Shown here in pieces: positions 50,229-60,717 of a stretch of DNA of 64,000 bases. Numbering within the stretch: position 1 is the first letter of the stretch; each line of letters opens with the position of its first letter. The stretch is from Dioscorea cayenensis subsp. rotundata (lineage: Eukaryota; Streptophyta; Magnoliopsida; Dioscoreales; Dioscoreaceae). The position numbers and the translations under genes are program-made. The DNA lies in NCBI RefSeq assembly GCF_009730915.1, contig NC_052479.1:1984001-2048000 (forward strand), in the 5' to 3' direction. The notes under the pieces are model-generated. The model worked only from the letters and a program-made list of their open reading frames with translations, searched no databases and was not told the DNA's origin.

Positions 50229-50340
50229 GGGTTGTTTGGTTACCCGTAAGTAGATGTGATGTAATTTGACTTACAGGTAAAATGCCAATATAGGTTGTTT
50301 GGTTTGCTGTGAAAGGATATATGCTGTGATTTAAATCACT
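50229..50340. mobile_element. MITE end fragment (GGTTGTTTGG family)
   Basis: GGTTGTTTGGTTACCCGTAA at 50230 and a second AGGTTGTTTGGTTTGCTGTG near 50292. Both are close to the ends of the 38861-39500 element. No matching opposite end found downstream, so it appears truncated or nested. Confidence 0.45.
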
Positions 50341-50399
50341 GATTTTTGGCTTTTTGCTGCATTTGGACTTACGGCCAAATTGGTCGTAAGTCAAAATGC

Positions 50400-50830
50400 A
50401 GGGAAATGTTTGGATTAAAGTTACCCTCTAGCCAATCACGTGACCCTTTCCTCTTCGTTCAATCTTTTCATTCCCAGCAGCTCCTGCGATCCAACGATCT
50501 GATCTCCCTCATGTTGCCAAGCCCTCCCTTTTTTCAAAGCCTTGTCCACCAGTCGTCGATCCTCCGATCTGATCTCCCTCTTGTTGCCCTCCATCTCTCC
50601 TGTGATCCCATCTCTCTCGGCTCCAGCTTGCAGGTAATCTCATTTTTCTCCGCCGATGCAATGAATCAGATATCTCATGTATTTCTCTCTGATTATCCAC
50701 AGATTTGGTAAAGAGTGGTGACTGCGCTCTTGTCCCGTGCTTTGGTTTTCAAAGGACCATTGAAGAAGTGAAGTAGGAGAAGGAGAAAGAGAAGGAAAAG
50801 AGGAGTTTTTCAAGATTTAAAGAGGTCCTT
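50400..50830 (+). other. Possible captured 5' gene fragment with intron-like signals
   Basis: An island of normal base composition inside AT-rich DNA. It is pyrimidine-rich like a plant 5' UTR, with direct repeats of GATCTGATCTCCCTC (50496 and 50566). A putative donor GCAG/GTAATCTC at 50632 pairs with an acceptor TTATCCACAG at 50701, followed by a purine-rich stretch. No protein family recognised. Lying beside MITE ends, it may be a transposon-captured leader. Confidence 0.35.
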
Positions 50831-52805
50831 TGATCTATTTGCATCTTTTTTTTCCTTTGTTTCTTTAGGTTTTCTGAGTATTTCCTGCAAGCATTTTCTA
50901 TCATCCATCTATGTTCATATTAGATGCTTTAAGAACAAAAAAAAGTTTCGATTTGTATATATAATTGTCCTTTCTCTAGTTTATGTTATGCTATTCTATT
51001 TAAATGACTATTGTGAATCAGTTAAAAATGTTAGGTGGAATAAATTTAATATTATAATTCTATGTTAAAAATAAAGAATAATATATCAACCGTTATAATT
51101 TATATATGAATAAAAAAATAATTATAATGTTATATTTGGAATATAATAGAGAATTTAGGGTTTTTTTTTTAATTTAGATCAATGACAAAGATAATTAAGA
51201 AAACTTATTTAGAATGGAGATTTCTAGAGTTTTTTTTTAATTGGATAAATTTATCCCACAGTTATTTTTATTTAGATTTAATTTTAATAAATATGAAATA
51301 TATTAATGATTTTTTTCATCAAATGCACATAACCTGTTAATTATGAATCATCTAATCAAGTCTTTATAATTATAGATAAATTTATCAAATTTACAATTAA
51401 ATATTAGGTTTTTCTTGAATTACATTAATTTAGATTAAACTTTTATAAATTTCTAAAAAGTCAAATTTTCAGAGACAAACTTACACCACGTGTTAATATT
51501 GTCATTCAATAAATGCATCCGGCAAAGTCAGTAATAAGTATTTAATACTATGTTTTAAATATTAAATGACACATTGTATTTTGTGGGGACGGCATATACG
51601 ACAATTTTATCAAAAAAAAATTTTTTTTTTTTGATAGCCACGTGATTTTGCACATGGATTAAATTTTCAGAGAATTATTTTTCAAATAGTTAAATAAAAT
51701 AAACATGAAAACATGTGATATTAGTTTTAATGAGCACGGATCTCCTGAGTACATTGCGGAGATATAAAATTTACTAATGTTTGTATAACTGATCCATTAT
51801 TTGGATTTCAAACTAACGGTTATCTATTGTTTATTTAATAGTATTATTGTGTTTATAAATAATTATATAGTAAAACATGGGATATACAGTATTTTGATTT
51901 ACACCGTCCAATCAATTGTTGTACGGTATCGGAATAAATCTCAACCGTTCAAATCAATTTTAACTAAAACTTGATAGTAAAAAATGAAATGTACAGCATT
52001 TTGATCTGAACCGTTCAATTAATTGTTGTACAGTATTTAAATAAATCTTATCTATTCAAACCTATTTTTACTAAAACTGTATAAGTTAAAAAACCAAAAC
52101 TTAAAGCTAATCAAGTCAACTAAATCCTAATTAATCCTAACTATAGCTTTTTTTTTTTTTTACTGTGCTCAACTACAGACATTATAATATATTTGCTTTT
52201 ATCTTGTATAAGCTGAGCTTTAAATAGCTTTTTCAATGGAACACGAACATATTACGTAGGGATTTAGTGTTAATAAACCCGATGATCATTATATACATAG
52301 CTAATGTTTGATTAAAAATAAAATAAAATAATATATTATATATAATATTACGTATTAAAATAAATTAATTACCAAAAAAGGTTAATTTATGTACTTTTTA
52401 AAGTTGTATAGTGATTATTTTAGTGCATTGTTAAAAGATGTGCATATAAACTATAAAGTGTGGCATTAATGAGGAAAATATTGTTTACCAAACTAATTGG
52501 ATTTTTGCGATAAAATTAAAATGAAATAAAAAAAGAAGAATAATGATTGTGGGAAACGTGAATATCTCAATTTTTTTAAAATAGGATAAAAGTTTTGATT
52601 AAAAAAAAATCTCTTTCTTTTGACAAAATTACCAAAAAGCCCTTACATAATATGTTCATTTTTGGGGATAACTCAAGATTGAACTACAAAGTTCATATAA
52701 GATGATGGCACATGTGCGTTGAGGTATTAACTTTACATTTGTGCAAGTTATTAGCTTCTTTAAAATAGAGGGTGCTCATCGCCAATTTGTCAAAAAAAAA
52801 TATAT
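50831..52805. other. AT-rich intergenic region with a tandem repeat
   Basis: No gene seen. The one structured part is the 107-bp tandem repeat at 51868-52081, listed separately. Confidence 0.5.
51868..52081 (+). repeat. 107-bp tandem duplication
   Basis: Two diverged adjacent copies beginning TAGTAAAACATGGGATATAC at 51868 and TAGTAAAAAATGAAATGTAC at 51975. Both contain ATTTTGAT, ACCGTYCAATYAATTGTTGT and a CAGT/CGGT block. About 80 percent identical by eye. Confidence 0.8.
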
Positions 52806-52806
52806 A

Positions 52807-53185
52807 TACTTCCTCTGACCTTTGGTCCTTTTTACTAGTCTATTTTAAGTAATTCACATGGATTAAAAAAATCGGTTAAAATTAGTTAGTAATTTAAATT
52901 TTATAAAAAAATTATATTAAATTTTTAAGATTATTTTTATTCAAAATATGATTTAATAAAATATGTAGTTGAATATAATTTATTAAAAATTGTAAAAGTA
53001 CATTAAATGTAAAAAAAGAGTTTGAAAAAATAATATTTAACATTTTATAAATGGATAAGAAAAAAAACTCTAAAATGGGACAAATAAAAAAACTGAATTA
53101 GGTATATAAAAATGGATTTTTTTTAAAAAAAAAGTAAGACAGTATAAATATAATGGGACAAATAAAAAAAACGGAATCAAGTTTT
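52807..53185. mobile_element. Stowaway-like MITE, degenerate
   Basis: Left end TACTTCCTCTGACCTTTGGT followed by CCTTTTTACTAGTC resembles the Stowaway CTCCCTCCGTYC start after a TA target. Near the right end GGGACAAATAAAAAAAACGG is the usual opposite arm, and a second, inner GGGACAAATAAAAAAACTG occurs near 53078. Ends are eroded, so the limits are approximate. Confidence 0.5.
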
Positions 53186-53430
53186 GAAAAATATGGATTT
53201 AAAAAAAATATATGAATACGATAGAAAAAAATAATCGCACTATATCTTTTTTAAATTTACAAATTTAAAAGTGTTATGACACATAATAGACTGGATGCCT
53301 ATTAATGCATAATTCTTCATTTCCCCAAACTCCTAAATTTTTTTTATCTTCAAAACTCCTAAAATTATTAATCTTCTCATGTTTTTTCCTCTTTCCATAA
53401 TATTTATGAAAAAATTTAATATGACTTTCA

Positions 53431-53826
53431 GGGGTCGTTTGGTTCACAGTAATGTAAAAAGATTACCACGTGTTACATGGCAATCTGAAAATATTGCTAC
53501 GTTTGGCATTGCACCGGTGGTATCTGGATGGTAATATTACATTAGCAACTTATAAATATTACTAAGAAAGTTGGTAATCCGATTACCACCAAATTTGATG
53601 TTTATTTTGTATTACCGTGGTAATCTTATAACTTTTTATATTTTACCAAATTGATTACCATAACAACCAAACACGGCAATGAACTATTCCGAATAATAAG
53701 AGTTCCCAACCAAATATGGTTATATCAAATTACCGCAATATTCCTAACCATATAACATTCTCACTCATATTACCATGGTAATCTTATTATGTGGTAATAT
53801 GTCATTACCACGAACCAAACGGCCCA
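53431..53826. mobile_element. Harbinger-type MITE in the copia LTR, TSD TCA
   Basis: 396 bp. TIR GGGGTCGTTTGGTTC and GAACCAAACGGCCCA (about 13 of 15 paired), 3-bp direct repeats TCA at 53428-53430 and 53827-53829. The interior repeats the GATTACCA / TGGTAATC motif. Without it the 5' LTR reads ATGACTTTCA to ATGAATTTTAGTC, as in the 3' LTR (GTGACTTTTCAAATGAATTT). Confidence 0.8.
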
Positions 53827-53887
53827 TCAATGAATTTTAGTCTATAAATAGAGGTTTTGTAATTTTGTACAATACACAAATGAAGTG

Positions 53888-54944
53888 TATTAGAGCAAAA
53901 GAATTTTAATCGCCATGATTTGACACTAAGTTAAGGTGACGTGGCAATCATTGTGACGTGGCATAAATGATGACATGGGAAGCATAGTGACGTGGAAAGG
54001 AGTCTTAGATTGCAGGAAAATATCTTGGGAGATCATGGTGGAGCTATTTTCAGTATGTGCTATACAACTTGAAGGCAAGATCTTATCAAGACCATATTTA
54101 GGAGATTTGATTGAAGACTAAATAAAAATGGATGCTAATTGAAGAAATGCCTATCAATTGTATGATTGAAGACTATTGAAGGTATGAATTGAAAATTATT
54201 AAGGGTATGATTGGAGACATGCCAAATTGGAGAGATACCTCTTGTTCGTATGATTAGAATGATTGATTGAAGATCTATTCTTGGGAAGATTTGAAGGCCA
54301 AACTTGGGTGAATTAAAGATCAAATTTGGATAGTTTTATGAAGACGCACAAAGTCGTGCACCCCTTGCATGGGGATTGCGTGGTGAATAACTAAGGAGGT
54401 AGGCAAGTTGCTAGTAGTCGTGATCGGGAGATCTAGCTGCATCGACTCGGACTAAGCATGACCTGCAGATTGATGGGTCTTGAGGTCGCTTCGCGATGGA
54501 ACCAAAACTCAATCAAGTCAACAGTCAGGGCCATATTGCAAGCTGAGTTACAACAGGAGTTGCAACAACTAATTTTAGAAAATTCTAAATTTAGTAGCCG
54601 CGGAGATTGTAAAAGAGGTTTATTTTTGGGACGTTGAGGTGTCTATATAAGCTACCTTGCTCTGAGATTATAGGTGACACACGAGCTAGAGATAGTGTGG
54701 GCACTAGACAATCTAATGAGGGTAGTGATATTTACTTTGTGAGTGTGAGTAACAAAATGTTTGTACTCATGTATTTTCACCTCTTTTAGTGGATTGTTTA
54801 TCTCCGTGCTTGGCCCCAGACGTAGGTGAGTGTACACCGACTGAGTTGCTAATTTCGTTTGTCTTCTTTTGTTTGTTTTGTATGAAATTTTTATGAGTGT
54901 TTGAGTGTTCTCTAAACCCACAAACCACACCGACGGAATTAACA
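53888..54944 (-). mobile_element. Solo LTR (1057 bp) inside the copia 5' LTR, TSD AAGTG
   Basis: On the minus strand it starts TGTTAATTCCGTCGGTGTGG at 54944 and ends CTAATA at 53888. Exact 5-bp flanks AAGTG at 53883-53887 and 54945-54949. Same family as the plus-strand solo LTR at 9600-10770, whose 3' end reads CTAACA; here the terminal CA has mutated to TA. Leaving it out restores the copia LTR alignment (ACACAAATGAAGTG to AATAAGAAAACT). Confidence 0.92.
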
Positions 54945-56963
54945 AAGTGAATAAGAAAACTATTTTTCTCCTCTCCATTTTAAGTATTGTGTTTGTTTGT
55001 TTTCTTAATTTTATAACATGTTATCAACACGAAATCTCTACCTTTCAAGCTTCAAGAATGAATATTCATTTGGTTAATAACAACATCAATGATATAGATA
55101 TGTGTCTCGCTGATAGTACAACAACTCGCATTATCCTCAAAGATAAAAAATACTTCTCTTATTTAGTAATGCAAGAAGCCAATGTTAGCACTATAGCAAG
55201 TAGTACAAAGTTAATTGAACGCTCTGGAATAACTAATTTGTCTTTATGTAGAGGAACAAAATTTTATATCAATAATGTATTATATTCTACCAAGTCTTAA
55301 ACAAACTTGTTAAGTTTTAAGAATATCCACCGAAATGGATTTTATATTAAGACAACTAATGAGGGAAATATTGAATATCTGTAAATTACTAGTTTGATCT
55401 TAGGTAATGAATACATATTGAAAAAATTACATGCATTTTCCTCTGGTTTGTACTACACGTATATTAGTATAACTAAAACATATGCTACCATAAATCACAA
55501 GTTTACAAATTATAATACATTTATTATTTGGAATGAGCGGTTGGGTCATCCCTAATCAATTATGATGCGAAAAATGATTGAGAATTCGTGTGAACATCAT
55601 TAATCAACCAGAATATTCTTCAATCTAAAGATTTTCCATATGTTGCTTGTTCTCAGAGAAAGTTGATTTTTTTATCATCACCGGTAAAAATTGAAAATGA
55701 GTCTCTTATATTTTTGAAACGTATGCAAAGGGATATTTGTGGGCCAGTAGACCCACTATGTGGACCATTTAGATTTTTTATGCTTCTAATTGATGCATCA
55801 ACTAGACGGTCTCATGCATGTTTATTATCAACATGCAACCAAGCATTTATTAGATTGCTTACTCAATTAATTCGATTACGAGCACATTTTCCTGATTATC
55901 CAATTAAGAAAATATGCTTTGATAATACTGCTGAATTTTCTTCCCATATTTTTAATGACTATTGTATGTCCATTGAAATTGATGTTGAGCATTTTGTAGC
56001 ACATGTTCATAGACAGAATGGTCTTGCAGAATCACTCATCAAGCGTTTGTAATTAATTGCAAGACCATTACTTATGAGAACAAAACTTCCAATTTCTTAT
56101 TGGGGGCATATGCTATTTTGCATGCAACAACTTAAATTCGCATCAAACCAACAAGTTATCATAAGTACTCCTCTTTACATTTGGTTTTTGGTCAAGAACC
56201 TAATATTTCTCATCTAAGAATTTTTGGATGTGTTGTTTATGAAGCAATTGCTCCACCACGTACAACGTACTAAATGGGCCCTCAAAGGAGGTTAGGAATT
56301 TATGTTGGGTATTAGTCTCCATCTATAATAAAATATCTAGAATTATTAACAAGAGACTTATTCAAAGCTCAATTTGTTGATTGTTATTTTGATAAACAAT
56401 TTTTCCAACATTAGGGGGAGAAAAATAAACAACTGGTAAAAGATATTAGTTGGAATGAATTATCATTATCTTATATTGATCATCGTACTAAACAATGTGA
56501 ACTAGAAGTTTAAAAGATAATTTATTAAAATAGTTTAGCTGAACAACTACCATATATATTTATTAACCCAAAGAAAATGACTAAATCACATATACCAGTT
56601 GTTAATGCTCCAATCAAAATTGATATCCCTGTAGGACAAATTAATGTCGCAAATGAATCCAAAGCATGCATGAAGCGTCGCAGGCCTGTAGGTTCCAAAG
56701 ATAAAAATCCTCAAAAAAAAAGGAGCTAAGAATCTATATGGCCAAATCGAGGATACAATAATTCTAGAAGAGTCTTTAAAACAATCCCCAATTGTAGAAG
56801 AAACACAGGTACCTAAAATTTGTGAAAATAAAGAGATCTCGATAAATTATGTTCTAAATGGAATAAAATGGAACCAAAATGAAGTCAACATTGACAATAT
56901 TTTTGCATATAATATAGCGTTAAATGTGATAAATAATGATTATCATGAACCAAAGTCGGTTGA

Positions 56964-57735
56964 TGTCACGCCCCGCTCCGCGGGCTCTAGGACACAACAA
57001 CTGCTACGACAATCTGAGGAGGAATACTCTACCACTCAACCCTCGAGTTGCCGTAAGGCTAATAAAAACCCAGGAATCAACGATATCAAATAACAAGTAC
57101 AACATGATAAAGAAAGTTATGGAAATGTAGGGAAAGCATCAACGATACCAATGGATAGAAAAGTATGAGAAATATCCCAATAAACAACCAAGGATCATGG
57201 ATACAACAATTTAAAGAAATAATAACAACCTAAATCAAACTCTTTACTTCTCAAAGTAATAACTAACAAGAAGAACTAATAAAAAAAATGAACAACCAAC
57301 TCAAGATCATCAATTCTCTATCAATGAAGAAAAAACAAGGAGAAGGAGCTTAGCTCAAGGATTTAAAAATCACAATGGATGAATCTTGGCTCTAAGGGTG
57401 GAAAGGCAATGCAAGCAAACTCCTCTTCTAACTCCAATGGAAGCACAAGAGAGAGGAGGAAGAAAGAAGAAGAGAGATGGAAGAAAGGGGCAGCCAAAAT
57501 GACTCAAAAACAAGGCTTAGCCTTAAGAACGAGGCAAGCCCTGCCGGCGCACGCCGCCTGTAGGCTCCTGGCTAGGCTAGCCTGTGGGTGTAAGCGGCCC
57601 GCAAAGGCTTGCTTAGTGAGTCTCATGAGCGCGGCGACCCCAATGGCTGTGTGCACACAATTCGTCCTTCAGTTGAAGCCTTGAAAATGAGCATGCATGT
57701 GCACGTACCACAGCGCCAGGGTTCATTTTAGCACA
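56964..57735. mobile_element. LTR-like insertion in copia pol
   Basis: Foreign block starting TGTCACGCCCCGCTCCGCGG at 56964, a start common in plant LTRs, between copia PKSV and the resumed QVISGPVVRTP text. The right border is near 57730. An alternative border at 57776 (CA, then GTTGA matching 56959-56963) is rejected because 57748-57776 encodes copia GPVVRTPKSV. The open frame at 57379-57684 is part of this block and shows no family. About 28 copia codons are missing at the junction. Confidence 0.55.
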
Positions 57736-58217
57736 TTCAAGTCATTTCTGGACCCGTTGTTCGTACGCCTAAGTCAGTTGAATATAAATGGGTATTTGTG
57801 TGAAAACAAAATGATCTTATTTGTCTATGTATTTTTATAAAGAGATCCGAAAAGAATGAGTTTGTTATAATTGCAGTTTATGTTGACGACTTAAATATTA
57901 TTAAAACTCTAGAAGAGCTTCAAAAGACTGCAAATTACTTAAAAAAAGAATTAGAGATGAAGGATCTTGGAAGAACAAGACTTGGGTTACAAATTGAACA
58001 TTTGAAAAATGGGATTTTTGTGCATCATGAAGCTTACACTACAAAAGTGTTGAAACAATTTTATATGGATAAATCACATCCATTGACTACACTGATGGTC
58101 GTAAGGTCGCTAGTTATGAATAAAGATCTTTTTTTACCTCGAGAAAATGATGAGGAACTACTTGATTATGAAGTACCATAATTTAGTGCAATCAGAACAC
58201 TAATACGATACTTGGCT

Positions 58218-59421
58218 TGTCACTCTCCTTCTCATTTTCTCTTCCTTGGCCATTAGGAGGATAGAGGGTTTCCAGGGCATTTATTGGGTTAGTTTGGGTC
58301 ATTTGAGTAATTATCACCCAAGCTTACTCACCAATGTCTTTTCTTGAATGTACAAGGACATTGTTGTCTTTTGCCAAATGCTTATTCACTCTTGTCTTTG
58401 TTTCATAAGCATGAGGGTAACTTAGTCATTTTTTGAAGTCCATGGTATTTTGGTTAATACATTAAATATTTAGGGGAAAATGGTCATTTCCCCTTAAAAC
58501 CTTATCCATTCCTTTAAATTCAAGGTTCCTTAGAGGCTAAGCTTCTCATTCATCCCTTAACACTTCTCTTCTTCATTCCAACGGCTGACCCTTTCTTCTT
58601 CTTGCCTAATTTTGTTTGGTTTGAATTTTAGAAGGTAATTATCCATTCCTTTCATTTATTTGGATAAGGTATGCATCTTCTATGTTGTGCTTGTGTTTTT
58701 AGCTCTTGAAATGGTTAGTTAACTCTCATGCTCTTCCTTGGAAATTTGTTCTCAAAATCTTTGTAATTGTTTGGCTATTTAAAGGTTGTTTGAGTTGTGA
58801 ATACCTTGTATTGCACCTGTGCATCCATGGAATTAGTATTCCTTTGAATTCCATGAGTTTTGATGGCATTTATGTAGAGTTTTGGTGGGGGAAAGAAGGG
58901 TGTTTAAGAGCTCAAAATGATGCCATAGATTTGTTGATTCATGTGCCTTTTACCTGTCAATTGTATAATTGTGAGAACTTGGTGTCTTTCCCTTGGATTG
59001 TTGATGAGTTTGGTCTCGGGTAATGTAGCAATCCTGATTTTACTATAGCACCGATAAGCTTTAGTTGTAGAATCCTGAATATCCAGTCAAAATTCTACAC
59101 TCCCACTTGAACTGACCCTCGTAGTAATTAGCTAGACACATGAATCAACAAATCTATGGCATCATTTTGAGCTCTTAAACACCCTCCTTTCCCCCACCAA
59201 AACTCTACATAAATGCCATCAAAACTCATGGAATTCAAAGGAATACTAATTCCATGGATTCAAGGGTGCAATACAAGGGATTCACAACTCAAACAACCTT
59301 TAAATAGCCAAACAATTACAAAGATTTTGAGAACAAGTTTCCAAGGAAGAGCATGAGAGTTAACAACATAGAAGATGCATATTTTATCCGAATGGATAAT
59401 TACCTTCTAAAATTCAAACCA
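58218..59421. mobile_element. Insertion in copia RNase H region built as a large inverted repeat
   Basis: Foreign DNA between copia TLIRYLA (58190-58217) and VLMYLVGHTRPD (59424 onward). It starts TGTCACTCTCC and has LTR-like text (CATTTCCCCTTAAAACC, TACTATAGCACCGATAAGC). Its right half repeats its middle in reverse (see inverted repeat). The open frame at 58706-59023 lies in one arm and is not a credible gene. Confidence 0.65.
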
Positions 59422-59422
59422 A
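58616..59422. repeat. Inverted repeat, arms about 330 and 286 bp, spacer 191 bp
   Basis: Left arm 58616-58945 begins TTGGTTTGAATTTTAGAAGG; right arm 59137-59422 ends with its reverse complement (CCTTCTAAAATTCAAACCAA). Shared inner text includes GGCATTTATGTAGAGTTTTG and GTTGATTCATGTG. The right arm lacks about 30 bp present in the left (around 58688-58718) and a shorter piece near 58655. Otherwise close to identical; a transcript would fold into a long hairpin. Confidence 0.88.
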
Positions 59423-60149
59423 GTACTAATGTATCTTGTTGGTCACACAAGACCTGATATCTCATTTGTTGTTAATTTATTAGCATGATATAGTTCTTCT
59501 CCCACACGAAGGCATTGGAATGGAGTAAAACATATAGTTTGCTACATTCGAGGTATAATGGATATGGGCTTGTTTTTCTCAAATTTACATAAATCAGATA
59601 TAATTGGTTATGCGGATGCAGGGTATTTATCTGACTCACATAATGGTCGATCACAAACAGGATATTTGTTTACATGTGGTGGTACCATTATTTCATGGCA
59701 ATCTATGAAACAAATTATAACAACCACATCATCAAATCATGCAGAAATTTTAACAATACATGAGGCAACCCGAGAATGCGTTTGGCTAAGATTTGTAATT
59801 CAACACATTCGATGGATTTGTAGTTTGTCTTCCAGAAAAATGACCCCAATAGTCCTATATGAAGATAGTCCTAAATGTATTACCCAACTGAAAGACGGAT
59901 AGATAGAACAAAGCATATTTTATCATAATTTTTTTTACTCATGAACTTCAGAATTTTGATATTAATAAAATTCGTTCAAGTGATAATCTAGCATATTTGT
60001 TTACCAAGGCACTTCCTACGACGATATTTGAAAAGGTAGTCCATAATATTGAAGTTCGTCAACTCAAAGATCTTTAACTAATATTGTCATGATTTTTAGC
60101 CCATTGGATTTTTTACTAGTAAGGTTTTAATGACACATTTAACTCTTCA

Positions 60150-60423
60150 TCTCCTAAAACTCCTAAACCTCTTCATTTGCTGAACTTTTAAAACTCCTAA
60201 AACTATTGATCTTCTCATGTCTTTTCATCTTCCCATAATATTTATGAGGACGTTTAATAGATGTGACTTTTCAAATGAATTTTAGCCTATAAATAAAGAC
60301 TTTGTAATCTTATACAATACACATAATATTATATACCAAATGAAATGAATAAGAAAGACTATTTTTCCTTTCTCTTGAGGTTAACTATTGTGTTTGTTTA
60401 ATTACTTTCTTGATTTTATAACA
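60150..60423 (+). repeat. Copia 3' LTR (5' part lost or diverged)
   Basis: Aligns to the 5' LTR from CTCTTCATCTCCTAAAACTC onward, ending TGATTTTATAACA. Upstream, the usual purine tract and LTR start are not visible; the preceding text AGTAAGGTTTTAATGACACA is typical of the copia untranslated region after pol. Contains TATAAATAAAG near 60290. Confidence 0.7.
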
Positions 60424-60717
60424 AAAAAAAAAAAAATGATATGTTGGCAAATATGAATAAACTAAGGGGCTAGAATGGGAAAAAGGAAAATATAAATAGT
60501 TACACTATTATTAATTTAATTAAAGTTAAATATTTTAATATTAAAATTTTAATTTTTCTAATTTATGACGTTTATTAATACCAATATTTTTATTAAAAAT
60601 CAATTGTTATAAAAAAAATTTAAATTAATTATAATTAATTAAATCTTGTAATAAAATAAGGTAAAACTCTCTCCTTTCTGTTTTTCTCAGTCGCTGAGCA
60701 TCTCACCGTGTTCTGCC
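60424..60717. other. AT-rich spacer and leader of the membrane-protein gene
   Basis: 294 bp, starting with an A run after the LTR, then AT-rich DNA. It ends in a CT-rich leader (60666-60690) just before the ATG at 60718. The gene promoter must overlap the edge of the retrotransposon. Confidence 0.5.

Larger units (their letters stand above)
53272..55018 (+). repeat. Copia 5' LTR, interrupted by a MITE and a solo LTR
   Basis: Matches the 3' LTR in blocks: TATCTTCAAAACTCCTAAAA-like text, CTTCTCATG, CCATAATATTTATGA, TTTTAGTCTATAAATAGAG, ACAATACACA, AATAAGAAAACTATTTTTC and TTTTATAACA. TATAAATAGAG at about 53842 is the likely LTR TATA box. Continuity is broken exactly at the two listed insertions. 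The sequence following the LTR, TGTTATCAACACGA, sits where the primer-binding site should be. Confidence 0.8.
55019..60077 (+). pseudogene. Copia polyprotein remnants: protease, integrase, RT, RNase H
   Basis: No gag: the primer-site region is followed within about 40 bp by MNIHLVNNNINDIDMCLADS, the protease-side text. Integrase lies at 55663-56052: MQRDICGPVDPLCGPFRFFM, FDNTAEFSSHIFNDYC, and HRQNGLAESLIKRL. RT is reduced: GPVVRTPKSVEYKWVFV then directly ICLCIFIKRSEKNEF and AVYVDDLNII, with YVDD at 57879-57890; about 110 family residues between them are absent. RNase H at 59420-59902: GHTRPDISFVVNLLA, IIGYADAGYLSDSHNGRSQT, TSSNHAEI. It ends EVRQLKDL-stop at 60075-60077. Many in-frame stops. 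Confidence 0.85.
53272..60423 (+). mobile_element. Ty1-copia retrotransposon, internally deleted, with nested insertions
   Basis: LTR-bounded element, plus strand. The 5' LTR starts TGTTATGAC at 53272 and ends TTTTATAACA at 55018; the 3' LTR ends GATTTTATAACA at 60423. Possible 5-bp flanks AAAAG / AAAAA. Pol order protease, integrase, RT, RNase H identifies copia. gag is missing, most of the RT N-terminal half is missing, and stops are frequent. Four inserted pieces (53431-53826, 53888-54944, 56964 to about 57735, 58218-59421) make up much of the length. The LTRs differ by many substitutions and indels, so the element is old. Confidence 0.85.

Noticed and set aside
57379..57684. 101-codon frame MNLGSKGGKAMQANSSS
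   Set aside because: Inside an LTR-like insertion and without family character; a chance frame in GC-richer DNA.
58706..59023. 105-codon frame in the copia insertion
   Set aside because: Lies in one arm of an inverted repeat with LTR-like text; the opposite arm does not preserve the frame.
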